Assembly: GCA_023453665.1 (NCBI GenBank)
Contig: JAEXTA010000228.1
Span: forward strand, 1 to 36,710
DNA: 36,710 nucleotides
Source of the DNA: Bacteroidota bacterium
GTDB lineage: Bacteria > Bacteroidota > Ignavibacteria > Ignavibacteriales > Ignavibacteriaceae
Reading direction: 5' to 3'
Shown here: piece after piece, positions 26,862 to 33,822 of the stretch
How the letters are laid out: each line of letters begins with the position of its first letter
Numbering within the stretch: position 1 is the stretch's first letter
Made by a program: the position numbers and the translations under genes
The notes under the pieces: model-generated
What the model was told of the DNA's origin: nothing
Seen by the model: the letters and a program-made list of their open reading frames with translations, nothing else
Database searches by the model: none

Positions 26862-27655
26862 ACATTCACCTCAGGTTTAGCAACTTTTTTAAGATCATTA
26901 ATAAATCTGTCTTTAATCATCTGCTGGATAAGGGTATCAATCTGATCTTGCGGTAGAGTGGTGCAGGGACGTGGGTTAATCTTCTCATCAACTATAATTA
27001 CAAAGTCTTGTTTGAATTCAAGTGCTGCGAGAATGAGATTCCCTTCACGCTCTCTTCTTTCATTCAGCGATTCTGTTCGGTGTTTTATTGAGTGAATCTT
27101 TTTTGCCAAACCATCCCAGTTATTCACTTCAACAAATTCTTTGGCAAGCTTTGCTGTTTTCTGCCATCCTCTGTTGTATGCCATAGAAAGTAATGCTGTA
27201 TGCACTGCTGATTTGATATATTCACTCCGGATTTTTAATAATCCAGGAACGTATTCACTTAGCGGTTTCCAGTAGTGGGGTGCTGTGTACTTATCCAGAA
27301 TATCAAGTGCGGTTTTATCAGGAACCAAAAATTTATTTTTGAAAGCACTCTTGTAATTCTTCAGCCAGTTTATAGCAGAAAGTTTTTTTAACCCGATAGC
27401 TTCGTTAAGATAACTTACCTGGATATTTGTAAGAAGATCTTGTGAACGGTAAAAGTTTATTACTTCGTTTGCAATTTTTCTGCTTCCGTTTCCTAAATCA
27501 AACCCGGGATCAATTGTAATTCCGCTTTCGGTCTGCGGAAAAACAATACTGTCAGGATAGTAAACTGAACGACCGTAAAACTTAGCACCTGATCCTTCTT
27601 CATTATGCACCCAGCGAAGATCACCTTTAAATCCAAGCTTTAATAATTTATCCAT
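26858..27655 (-). CDS. Phage endolysin, lysozyme-like
   Basis: A 265-residue protein. Residues about 42-54 read TESGITIDPGFDLG, matching the lysozyme/pesticin-type catalytic region (E, then T/D-rich GYG/GFDLG loop) that cuts peptidoglycan glycan strands; LLSMAYNRGW further on fits the second lysozyme-fold motif. There is no signal peptide, so it relies on a holin. The start is ATG 27655, which overlaps the Acb2-like stop as TGATG; a GTG one codon upstream is less likely. The stop overlaps the holin start as ATGA. The long, helical C-terminal part is not assigned. The enzyme class is confident; the exact family (T4-like, pesticin-like) is not. Confidence 0.78.
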   Translation of the reverse strand: MDKLLKLGFKGDLRWVHNEEGSGAKFYGRSVYYPDSIVFPQTESGITIDPGFDLGNGSRKIANEVINFYRSQDLLTNIQVSYLNEAIGLKKLSAINWLKNYKSAFKNKFLVPDKTALDILDKYTAPHYWKPLSEYVPGLLKIRSEYIKSAVHTALLSMAYNRGWQKTAKLAKEFVEVNNWDGLAKKIHSIKHRTESLNERREREGNLILAALEFKQDFVIIVDEKINPRPCTTLPQDQIDTLIQQMIKDRFINDLKKVAKPEVNV

Positions 27656-27873
27656 CACTCATTCCTTGCAATAGATGCATTTGCCCAGAACAATGCTTCT
27701 TCAAGTTTTGTAATTGCAAGTGCACGTTCTCTTGATTCCGGGCAAGCAGAATAAATTATTTCAGCAGTTTCTTTTAACTGGCTTCTTAAAGCGGTGTATC
27801 TTTCAGGCTGCCCTGGTTGGGGCTGATGGTAGTCGAATTTTTTATCAAGCTCTTTTTGTATTGCGCCGGTCAT
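27655..27873 (-). CDS. Acb2-like cyclic-nucleotide sponge (anti-CBASS/anti-Thoeris candidate)
   Basis: A 72-residue protein with the Acb2 family pattern: an N-terminal FDYHQP...Q..RY..LR motif, then ETAEIIYSACPESRERALAI and the signature helix ITKLEEALFWANASIARNE at the C-terminus. The LTKLEE..MWANA.IARN consensus is the hallmark of phage Acb2 proteins that bind cyclic di- and trinucleotides and so blunt CBASS, and some homologues bind Thoeris cyclic-ADP-ribose signals. It sits between gp36 and the endolysin, coupled by TAATG and TGATG overlaps. I recognise the family from memory; ligand and activity are inferred. Confidence 0.85.
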   Translation of the reverse strand: MTGAIQKELDKKFDYHQPQPGQPERYTALRSQLKETAEIIYSACPESRERALAITKLEEALFWANASIARNE

Positions 27874-28334
27874 TAAAAGTCTTTCAGTTTTTCATCAGTA
27901 AATATTTTTGTGTTGCCTGCAGGTTTTGTTTTAATAATTACATCTGCTTGAGATACCGCTTCTTCAATACCAGGATTGTAATCACCGCTCTGTACTGACT
28001 GCAGCAGTTTTGTAATTTCCTTGAACTTTATGATCAATGACTCAGGCATATCTTTACGGTGCCTGTGTTCATGCATTTTGTGAATGGATATATCGTTAGC
28101 CCAGTCTTTTATTATTCCTGGGACAGTTGTTAAAGGAAGTGTAAACCTGCCTCGTAAAAATCCATCGATGTAATCCTCTGCAGATTTGATTTTGCCTGCA
28201 GCTCTCTTAACAAGAACATCATCAGGATCATCAAGATCGATATCGGCTGTGTCCCTGCTCTCATCATTTAACAAATGAATCAATTCAGTTTCACTTAATC
28301 CGTATTCAAGTATTTCAGCAATTGTTGTGTACAT
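27873..28334 (-). CDS. Mu gp36-like head-tail protein (DUF1320)
   Basis: A 153-residue protein with the DUF1320 layout: MYTTIAEILEYGLSETELIH at the start, IDGFLRGRFTLPLTTVPGII in the middle, then a helix DWANDISIHKMHEHRHRK and a C-terminal helix. It is a neck/head completion protein. The start is ATG 28334, the first in-frame ATG after the tRNA. The frame is open upstream through the tRNA, but that upstream peptide is tRNA sequence read as protein and should not be annotated. No clear ribosome site precedes the ATG. It is followed by the Acb2-like gene with a TAATG overlap. Confidence 0.85.
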   Translation of the reverse strand: MYTTIAEILEYGLSETELIHLLNDESRDTADIDLDDPDDVLVKRAAGKIKSAEDYIDGFLRGRFTLPLTTVPGIIKDWANDISIHKMHEHRHRKDMPESLIIKFKEITKLLQSVQSGDYNPGIEEAVSQADVIIKTKPAGNTKIFTDEKLKDF

Positions 28335-28493
28335 AGTTTTTATATAATGGGGTGCATACCGTGTGTATCTTAAAACCCGTCCTTCCTGTAGTATCTCTAT
28401 TCTTTCCAGGATGTCATCAATTTTTTTTAACCAGTTTGATCTGGCGATACTGGCTGCACCCCGCGAACCATCTGTATTTGTTTTAGGGGTTTG

Positions 28494-28565
28494 TAGCGGC
28501 GGCAGGACTCGAACCTGCAACCTCCGGGTTATGAGCCCAGCGAGCTGCCATTGCTCTACACCGCG
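28494..28565 (-). tRNA. tRNA-Met (CAT), initiator type
   Basis: A full cloverleaf of 72 nt. The acceptor stem is CGCGGTG with CGCCGCT, so position 1 (C) faces 72 (T) and does not pair, a hallmark of bacterial initiators. The D arm is GAGC/GCTC, the anticodon arm CTGGG-CTCATAA-CCCGG with the three consecutive GC pairs that mark initiators, and the T arm GCAGG-TTCGAGT-CCTGC. The discriminator is A, and CCA is not encoded. It lies in the same strand and direction as the phage structural genes, between a small exported-protein gene and gp36. Confidence 0.93.
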
Positions 28566-28593
28566 ATTTATTTTCATTACACAAAGAACAAAA

Positions 28594-28639
28594 GTGTGGA
28601 TGCTTAGGGAGTCGTTATTTCTAACAACCACATCCACAC
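28594..28639 (-). repeat. Stem-loop immediately upstream of the tRNA
   Basis: GTGTGGATG and CATCCACAC pair perfectly (9 bp), with a nested GTTA/TAAC pair inside. It ends 28 bases before the tRNA 5' end in transcription direction and could be a processing, pausing or termination structure. Confidence 0.65.
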
Positions 28640-28656
28640 GCGGGGATGCTATGCAG

Positions 28657-29040
28657 CTAACACCTTAACGGGTACCGCTTTTGAAGCTTGTACAATTCCG
28701 GTTTGTATGCCTGCTTATAATGTGATTGAGTTTTGTAATAGTTTTCAAGTTCAATTACTTTCTGCGTTGTTACATTGCAGTACAATGATTCCTTGTACCA
28801 GGGAATGCTTGTTTGCAGAAAATCTTTTTTGATGAATTCACAGGTCACCATATCCTGCAATTTTGATTGCTGTATGGCGGGTGCCACACATACTATTGCG
28901 TAACCAGGAGATTCATCATTGATTGATTGAACTGAAACGATCTCATCAGGTGCAGATTGTATTAAGTAATCCGCAGAGTAGAAGGATACCAGGAAAACAA
29001 AAAGAGCGATAAACACTCCTTGTAATCTTGACAGCTTCAT
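28657..29040 (-). CDS. Small exported or membrane-anchored protein with four cysteines
   Basis: A 127-residue protein with an N-terminal hydrophobic helix (about residues 8-23; GVFIALFVFLVSFYSADYLI), then a soluble part with four Cys and a basic C-terminus. It is probably anchored in the inner membrane with the rest periplasmic. No family is recognised. Its place between structural genes and tRNA, away from the lysis cassette, would suit a moron-type gene such as superinfection exclusion, but that is speculation. Confidence 0.6.
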   Translation of the reverse strand: MKLSRLQGVFIALFVFLVSFYSADYLIQSAPDEIVSVQSINDESPGYAIVCVAPAIQQSKLQDMVTCEFIKKDFLQTSIPWYKESLYCNVTTQKVIELENYYKTQSHYKQAYKPELYKLQKRYPLRC

Positions 29041-29157
29041 TTCACCCTCACTTTCTAAATTGATTTAATGGGTTATTAAAAAGTCGCAGCAGCTTTTCCT
29101 CCTCTTCACCCGTCCGGAGATTAGAAACGGGTACTGTGCTGGAAGTTGTGTTCAAGT

Positions 29158-29625
29158 TTATTCCTTACGCGCACGATATTGAAGTTTCCAGGCAGTTGAA
29201 TAACCATTGCCTGTAACTCCTTCAAGCCTGTACCTTAATTCAACTGCTGTTCTTACAGCAAGTGTATCTGTTTCAACAAAATATCCTGAAGTATCTTTTG
29301 CCGAATAAATTGTTGCAAGTGTAACCCAGCTTGTATCAGTAAGTGATCTGCCTTGAAGTTTTACAGTAAGCTTGGCGCTGTCTGCAGCAGAATAAACATC
29401 AAACCAGGTATCATATATTTTTCCGAATCCGAAAGTGAGTGGATCGAATGCGGTACAATTCATTGTTCCGGTTCCTGCAAGTTTACCAGACATTGTTACC
29501 TGGTAAACTCCAGGATCATCATTATTAACTGTTCCCTGGTTAGTAAAACCCGTCTGTGCGTTAACGTTTGTAACAGCAACCAATGTCACCATCACTACAA
29601 GCACCATTAAAATTTTTTGTAACAT
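29158..29625 (-). CDS. Small secreted protein with signal peptide
   Basis: A 155-residue protein. The N-terminus (about 1-23, ending NVNAQT) is a clear signal peptide. The mature part is beta-rich (VYQVTMSGKLAGTGTMNC; WFDVYSAADSAKLTVKLQGR) and lacks a lipobox. It follows the gp35-like gene. No family is recognised. A secreted virion decoration or host-surface protein are possible; the signal peptide argues against assembly inside the cytoplasm. Confidence 0.6.
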   Translation of the reverse strand: MLQKILMVLVVMVTLVAVTNVNAQTGFTNQGTVNNDDPGVYQVTMSGKLAGTGTMNCTAFDPLTFGFGKIYDTWFDVYSAADSAKLTVKLQGRSLTDTSWVTLATIYSAKDTSGYFVETDTLAVRTAVELRYRLEGVTGNGYSTAWKLQYRARKE

Positions 29626-29661
29626 TTTTCTTCCTTCAGATATGTTTGATAAAAGTTCGAT

Positions 29662-30093
29662 TTATTTTTTCAGTTGGGAGTCTTCTACTAATTTTAACAA
29701 CTCGTCCTTTTTAGCATCAGCAGGGAACTGAATATTTTTATGTTTCAAATAGGTTTGAATGTATTCAACCTTGCTCTGTTTGGTTGGAATTATAAAATTA
29801 TCTTTAGCATTTTCTTCCGCTCTCAATAGGACTTCCATATTTTCAACAGTCAACTCTTCAGGAAGAGGAATATTTTTTTCCTGAAGCTGCTCTTTCAAAC
29901 TTTCAAAGTATTTATCAGCTTTTTTCTTTTCCTCTGCCTTAGCCTTATCCTCACCGTCAAGATGAACCACTTCTCCCATATTATTATCAAGCAGATAATC
30001 AGCATCAGATTCAGAAAACTCATTAACTCCAGTTAAACGCCTGTTGCCTTCACCATATACAAACTGATCATCAAATATTTTTATAAGCACCAT
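29662..30093 (-). CDS. gp35-like protein with FluMu-type N-terminus and HeH-like C-terminus
   Basis: A 143-residue protein. The N-terminus (VLIKIFDDQFVYGEGNRRLTG...EVVHLDGED) matches the small beta domain at the start of Mu-like prophage FluMu gp35 proteins. A charged coiled-coil follows (KAKAEEKKKADKYFESLKEQ), then a C-terminal KHKNIQFPADAKKDELLKLV that resembles a HeH/SAP-like helix-extended motif. In Mu-like phages this gene follows the major head protein and precedes gp36, as here. The role is in head completion or the head-tail connection. It begins about 85 bases after a terminator that follows the capsid gene. Confidence 0.65.
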   Translation of the reverse strand: MVLIKIFDDQFVYGEGNRRLTGVNEFSESDADYLLDNNMGEVVHLDGEDKAKAEEKKKADKYFESLKEQLQEKNIPLPEELTVENMEVLLRAEENAKDNFIIPTKQSKVEYIQTYLKHKNIQFPADAKKDELLKLVEDSQLKK

Positions 30094-30131
30094 TGAAAAA
30101 TTCCTTCTGTTTATTTTCTCACAATCGCGTT

Positions 30132-30158
30132 GTCACACTGAGCCTGTCGAAGTGTGAC
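30132..30158. repeat. Dispersed palindromic repeat, copy 2
   Basis: Arms GTCACACT and AGTGTGAC (8 perfect pairs) enclose GAGCCTGTCGA. Compared with the copy at 1176-1202, one stem pair changed in both arms (T-A to C-G), keeping the pairing, and the loop differs at one position. It lies between the capsid terminator and the gp35-like gene, in prophage DNA. Confidence 0.8.
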
Positions 30159-30177
30159 CCTCATCCTTAACCTTATT

Positions 30178-30211
30178 AAAAAAAAGAGCGGGCCGGGCAT
30201 CAACCCGCTCT
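30178..30211 (-). terminator. Intrinsic terminator after the major capsid gene
   Basis: Read on the minus strand, AGAGCGGG and CCCGCTCT (8 perfect pairs) are followed by eight T. It lies 20 bases past the capsid stop and would set a high dose of capsid transcript relative to downstream tail genes. Confidence 0.88.
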
Positions 30212-30230
30212 GTGATCTGCTCAGTTCTTA

Positions 30231-31274
30231 TTATAGAACTTTTGCGTAAACGTTTGTTTCCGGATAATGATCAACCGGCAATGGATGTGTTTCAACCAGC
30301 AGCCAGTAGAGTGATGGATCTTTTTCAATCCAGTCTTTACTGAACCACTGACCGATAACTGATCCGGCCTCAAGATCTTCAATAGCTCCAAAGTGAAGTT
30401 TCTTTTCAGTAGTCGGAGTAGTTAAAACAAATCTGTCTTCAGCTATCATTGAAGTTGCAACACCTGATGCATTAGTATAAAATTCATCATAAACATAGAA
30501 GTCCACGTTTTCAATATGAGCAACTTTCTCGGCCCCCATTTCCAGTTCATTCTGATCAGTTTTTATTTCACCAACTTTCATGTTACGCAAATCCATATAA
30601 GCCTTAACTTCAGCCGTTGCAGCAAATGCGTTCCATACAGCGGTTGTCATTATTGCAACAGTTGGAACTTTGCCTGTCGCTTTTTTTACAAGCAGCTTCC
30701 ATGCTCTCAGGTTAACCAGTGGAGTTGCTGTGGATGCTGCGCTCCACAATGCGCCTGCTGTTAGTGTTGGTTTGTTTCCAGAAGGCATCTGGTAGTCAAC
30801 CTGGAACTCAACATTATCACCTGTGTAAGAAAGAACGCCGCTTAATACCTGGCTGCACATCCATTCTATTGCACGTGAAGATTTATCTTTCAAATCAAAT
30901 TGCTCCATACCAATTTTCTTCAAACGATAATCCGCCATCGGATTTGTTGATCCGCCAACAACGAGAATAGGTGAACCCTCTGCCCTGGTAAACAACAGAT
31001 CTTCAGGACCAAGACCTTTTTTCATTCTTATGTTGGGTGGTTCAATCAATGAAGTTTTTTTACCAAGATTACCAACAACGGTAGCCGGCGCACCTCTTCG
31101 AACGAACGGTGCAAGTTTCGCATTACCGACTATAATATCTGCCTGCACATATTTAGTAGGATGCTCTTCAACTCTTCCGAACAATTTCTTTTGAAGAAAA
31201 GTATTCGGTGTAATTATTTTGCTTACGCTTTCAGTAAGCGATACATAACCAAAGGTTGGAATGGTAAGTCCCAT
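30231..31274 (-). CDS. Major capsid protein (lambda gpE-like)
   Basis: A 347-residue protein of the Phage_cap_E family (lambda gpE is 341 residues). The N-terminal part runs FGYVSLTESVSKI and KYVQADIIVGNAKLAPFV; RMKKGLGPEDLLF and the VVGGSTNPMADYRLKKIGME segment fit the family. It forms the icosahedral shell. TTTGGAG precedes the ATG. The gene follows a D-like decoration gene and a protease/scaffold, the lambda and Mu head-gene order, and is followed by its own terminator. A 33-base hairpin lies just upstream of the ribosome site. Confidence 0.9.
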   Translation of the reverse strand: MGLTIPTFGYVSLTESVSKIITPNTFLQKKLFGRVEEHPTKYVQADIIVGNAKLAPFVRRGAPATVVGNLGKKTSLIEPPNIRMKKGLGPEDLLFTRAEGSPILVVGGSTNPMADYRLKKIGMEQFDLKDKSSRAIEWMCSQVLSGVLSYTGDNVEFQVDYQMPSGNKPTLTAGALWSAASTATPLVNLRAWKLLVKKATGKVPTVAIMTTAVWNAFAATAEVKAYMDLRNMKVGEIKTDQNELEMGAEKVAHIENVDFYVYDEFYTNASGVATSMIAEDRFVLTTPTTEKKLHFGAIEDLEAGSVIGQWFSKDWIEKDPSLYWLLVETHPLPVDHYPETNVYAKVL

Positions 31275-31337
31275 TTTAGATACTCCAAATTATTTTTAAT
31301 AAATATTCAAACACAATTTCAAAACTCTTTAAGCACA

Positions 31338-31370
31338 TGTAGTTACTGTGGCAATGCCACAGTAACTACA
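31338..31370 (-). repeat. Perfect 15-bp stem with 3-base loop between decoration and capsid genes
   Basis: Arms TGTAGTTACTGTGGC and GCCACAGTAACTACA enclose AAT. It has no U-tract in either direction, so termination is unlikely. Its location 64 bases before the capsid start suggests RNA processing or transcript stabilisation, or a mobile repeat. Confidence 0.85.
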
Positions 31371-31377
31371 CTCACAA

Positions 31378-31734
31378 CTAACTCAGCTTGCCGATAAATA
31401 TCGGTGTTCCTGCAAAGTCAACCCTTGCTGCGTCATCCAGCAATGTCAACGCAGCTTCATTAAAATGTCCGCTAAAGTAAGCTGTAGTATTTACGTCTTC
31501 GCTGGTTGCATCAATATCATCCGCCAGAATACAAACAGCTTTTTCACTTCCGTCATTACCATCAGTATCATACTCACCATAATTACCTGCGGTTAATTTG
31601 CCGAGCAATGTTCCTGCAGCAAGTACACCCGAACCAGCAACAACCACAACCGGTAATTCAACTCTTGGAAAGTCGCCTGCAAATAACTGAGTTACCGCAC
31701 CATCGATTATTGTAACGCCTTTATCCTTACTCAT
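31378..31734 (-). CDS. Head decoration protein (lambda gpD-like)
   Basis: A 118-residue protein (lambda gpD is 110). GDFPRVELPVVVVAGSGVLAAGTLLGKLTAG, broken here for length into FPRVELPVVVVAGSG and LAAGTLLGKLTA, matches the gpD core, and the C-terminal beta part ends GTPIFIGKLS. Trimers bind the outside of the expanded capsid and stabilise it. It sits between protease/scaffold and capsid genes, as in lambda-like order. The combination with Mu-type protease and terminase genes makes the head module mixed. Confidence 0.85.
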   Translation of the reverse strand: MSKDKGVTIIDGAVTQLFAGDFPRVELPVVVVAGSGVLAAGTLLGKLTAGNYGEYDTDGNDGSEKAVCILADDIDATSEDVNTTAYFSGHFNEAALTLLDDAARVDFAGTPIFIGKLS

Positions 31735-31775
31735 TTTTAGAATCCTTTAAATAATTGTTTTAAAAAATTTCTTGG

Positions 31776-31805
31776 TCTTACTCTTAATCTTTTTCTTACT
31801 CTTAA
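31776..31805. repeat. 18-base-period direct repeat between head genes
   Basis: TCTTACTCTTAA occurs at 31776-31787 and 31794-31805, with TCTTT between. It lies in the gap between the protease/scaffold stop and the decoration start. Confidence 0.6.
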
Positions 31806-31809
31806 AACC

Positions 31810-32847
31810 TTATTTCTTGTTAACTTTTTCCGCTATTGATTCGCCAACCTTAACAGCATCCGATCTGTTATCTATTGTAACACCATCGCTCTTGAATGAT
31901 TCACCAAGTTCAACAACATCAGGAAGTCTTTTAAGCAGTGACTGAACAAATTCAACTGGTGTTACTTTTTTCTTTTCGTTACCTTCCGAAAATTCAATTG
32001 CCTGGGTTTCATCCAATGCAAGCAGTACTTCAACAACCGTCTGTTTTTCTTCAGGTTTGATTTTCAGTTTTACATCATCACCTTCACAAAAGGTTAAAAA
32101 GTCTTTTCGCTTCTGACCGAGTAACAAAGTTTTCTTTTCATTCTCTGCAGCGGTTAATTTGTTTTGTAATTCTTTTTTCTCGTTTTCGAGTTGCTGAACT
32201 TTTTCCATTTCATCCTCTGATAAATTTATTGTTGTTGAATTGTCGTTTTCATTGAATGGTCTTGATTGAACAGTCTCAAATATTCTTGGCGGGTTTCCTA
32301 TTTCTTCCAGGTCGTATACGGTGATAAATTTATCTGCCGCTTCAGTTCCTTTTTCTTCAATCATTTTATTTTTGATTGAGCGGAATACTCTTGGAACTGT
32401 TCTGAACCACCACTTGCTTAATTCATATTCAGCAAACTCAATTGTGGTTCCTTCTTCAGTTGCAAATGCAACTGCCGGCAGTCCTGTAACAGCCGGTGCT
32501 TTAGCTCCCAGGAATCCAATGTGTGCAATTGAAAAATCCGGACGGAGTTTTACGCTTACGTTCTTAAATAATTTTTTCTTGAACCACTCTTTGAATTCGG
32601 GTACCATCTTTTCATTGTCAGCTAGCGCAACAAGAACATCACCATCTTTACTCAATGAATTTTTATTTACCCAGCCCCATGCAGGATCATCAGTTTTAGG
32701 ATGTCCGATTACTAATGGAAAATCATTGTCCTGGTAATTGTGATCTTTGGTGGCAAGAATTATTTTATCCAGGTCTTCTGCTTTGATGGTAACTTTCTTA
32801 CCGTTCATATCTGTGTAAGTGCCTGGCTTAAGGAATGGAATTTTCAT
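31810..32847 (-). CDS. Prohead protease/scaffold (Mu gpI-like)
   Basis: A 345-residue protein. The N-terminal part (about 1-170) matches the phage I-like protease family: FLKPGTYTDMNGKKVTIKAE, then FPLVIGHPKTDDPAWGW and KAPAVTGLPAVAFA. The C-terminal part is a coiled-coil scaffold (EDEMEKVQQLENEKKELQ onward) ending in helical, charged sequence, as in Mu I whose C-terminal portion is the Z scaffold. It processes and shapes the prohead. It is the first gene of the minus-strand operon and divergent from the plus-strand operon at 33024. Confidence 0.85.
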   Translation of the reverse strand: MKIPFLKPGTYTDMNGKKVTIKAEDLDKIILATKDHNYQDNDFPLVIGHPKTDDPAWGWVNKNSLSKDGDVLVALADNEKMVPEFKEWFKKKLFKNVSVKLRPDFSIAHIGFLGAKAPAVTGLPAVAFATEEGTTIEFAEYELSKWWFRTVPRVFRSIKNKMIEEKGTEAADKFITVYDLEEIGNPPRIFETVQSRPFNENDNSTTINLSEDEMEKVQQLENEKKELQNKLTAAENEKKTLLLGQKRKDFLTFCEGDDVKLKIKPEEKQTVVEVLLALDETQAIEFSEGNEKKKVTPVEFVQSLLKRLPDVVELGESFKSDGVTIDNRSDAVKVGESIAEKVNKK

Positions 32848-33023
32848 GTTGCTGTTAAAATTTTGATTCTTAAAAAATCTTTATTACGTTTGCTGCCCAA
32901 ACTTGCTTATCGAATCTTACTTACTCCACTGATGCGCTTCACTGATTTCCTTCAATCGAATCTGCACAACACATAGTATAAGTTGCCTTGCAAAATATTT
33001 TCTCAAACTATTCAGGCAGAGTT
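32848..33023. promoter_or_regulatory. Divergent control region between the two phage operons
   Basis: This 176-base AT-rich gap separates the minus-strand head operon and the plus-strand terminase operon, so promoters for both should lie here. I see no convincing consensus element, operator repeat or terminator. The region is the natural place for late-gene activation. Confidence 0.5.
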
Positions 33024-33533
33024 ATGTTTATTCTAAATATTGTTTTTATCGCATCGATCTTTCCCCTTGTTGCCCAGGAACTTCCATTCACTTCTTACTT
33101 GCAATACGGAATAGCCGGTATAATGGCAGTGTTGCTTTATTTTGTATTCAAACACATTGTGGCCGCTTCAGATAAAAGAAATGCTGATCGTGAGGAAAGA
33201 ATTCTTGCACACAATAAGCAGAGAGAAGAATCATATACATCATTGGTTAAGTCGGTCAAAGATCTAATTGGAGATCTCGATAAGAACTGGAAGAGTACTG
33301 CAGACAGGATGGATCGCAACTACCAGGATTCAATCGATAAGTTTATTAAAGTCATTGATAAAGTGATGGATCAGAACAGTTACACAACACAGATTCTCGT
33401 TGAGTTAAAAGACAAGATCGAACACTTTACAAAGAAGAATGATGTCGATGAAATGAAAAAAGAAATTCTTGCTGCGCTGAATAAAATTGTTCTTGAATAT
33501 AATCTCACACCTAAAAACAGGAGCCAGCAATGA
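33024..33533 (+). CDS. Membrane-anchored coiled-coil protein (Mu gp25/26 region)
   Basis: A 169-residue protein from ATG 33024; a TTG 12 codons upstream is open but less likely. The N-terminus carries two hydrophobic segments (about residues 2-15, FILNIVFIASIFPLVAQ, and 25-43, YGIAGIMAVLLYFVFKHIV). The rest is a long charged coiled-coil (DKRNADREERILAHNKQR onward). It occupies the Mu gp25-26 position (DUF2730 region) before the small terminase, coupled by ATGA. It could be a holin-like or a packaging-related membrane protein; I do not assign a family firmly. Confidence 0.65.
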   Translation: MFILNIVFIASIFPLVAQELPFTSYLQYGIAGIMAVLLYFVFKHIVAASDKRNADREERILAHNKQREESYTSLVKSVKDLIGDLDKNWKSTADRMDRNYQDSIDKFIKVIDKVMDQNSYTTQILVELKDKIEHFTKKNDVDEMKKEILAALNKIVLEYNLTPKNRSQQ

Positions 33534-33820
33534 GCGAACTAACAAACCAGGTATATGCACTGCAGGGAAAAATTCAATCATTAAAACGTGAGATTAAAAC
33601 TCTTGATCTTCGTGGTAAAAATTCCATAGGGACAATAAGATCAAGTCTTGACCTGCTTAACCTGAATGATGATGAATATATTTCTGATTTGAACATTGAA
33701 GCAGCTGCAGTTGAGTTTAAAGAAATCCTTGAGACGCAGCGTCTGCAAAAAGAAAAAATTGAAAAACTTTCTTCACTCGAAAAAGAACTGAATAAAATCA
33801 AATTTTCTTTGGGAGAGTAA
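33530..33820 (+). CDS. Small coiled-coil phage protein
   Basis: A 96-residue protein, almost entirely predicted helix with heptad-like charge (VYALQGKIQSLKREIKTL; KEKIEKLSSLEKELNKIKF). It has no cysteines and no signal peptide. It overlaps the upstream gene by ATGA and precedes the DUF1804-like gene by 2 bases, the Mu gp26-27 arrangement. It may form an oligomer with the packaging proteins, but its function is unknown. Confidence 0.65.
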   Translation: MSELTNQVYALQGKIQSLKREIKTLDLRGKNSIGTIRSSLDLLNLNDDEYISDLNIEAAAVEFKEILETQRLQKEKIEKLSSLEKELNKIKFSLGE

Positions 33821-33822
33821 TT

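Noticed and set aside
28494..28565. tRNA as phage attachment site
   Set aside because: Phage structural genes in canonical order lie on both sides, so the tRNA is internal, not a boundary.
28335..28637. An N-terminal extension of the gp36 gene to 28637
   Set aside because: The extended peptide (RGVEQWQLAGLITRR-like) is the translation of the tRNA-Met gene at 28494-28565. The family starts at the MYTT methionine at 28334.
32321..32737. Plus-strand open frame opposite the protease/scaffold gene
   Set aside because: Antisense shadow of a well supported phage gene.
32988..33023. TTG start for the coiled-coil membrane protein
   Set aside because: The first ATG at 33024 gives a better membrane N-terminus, and TTG is a rare start here.
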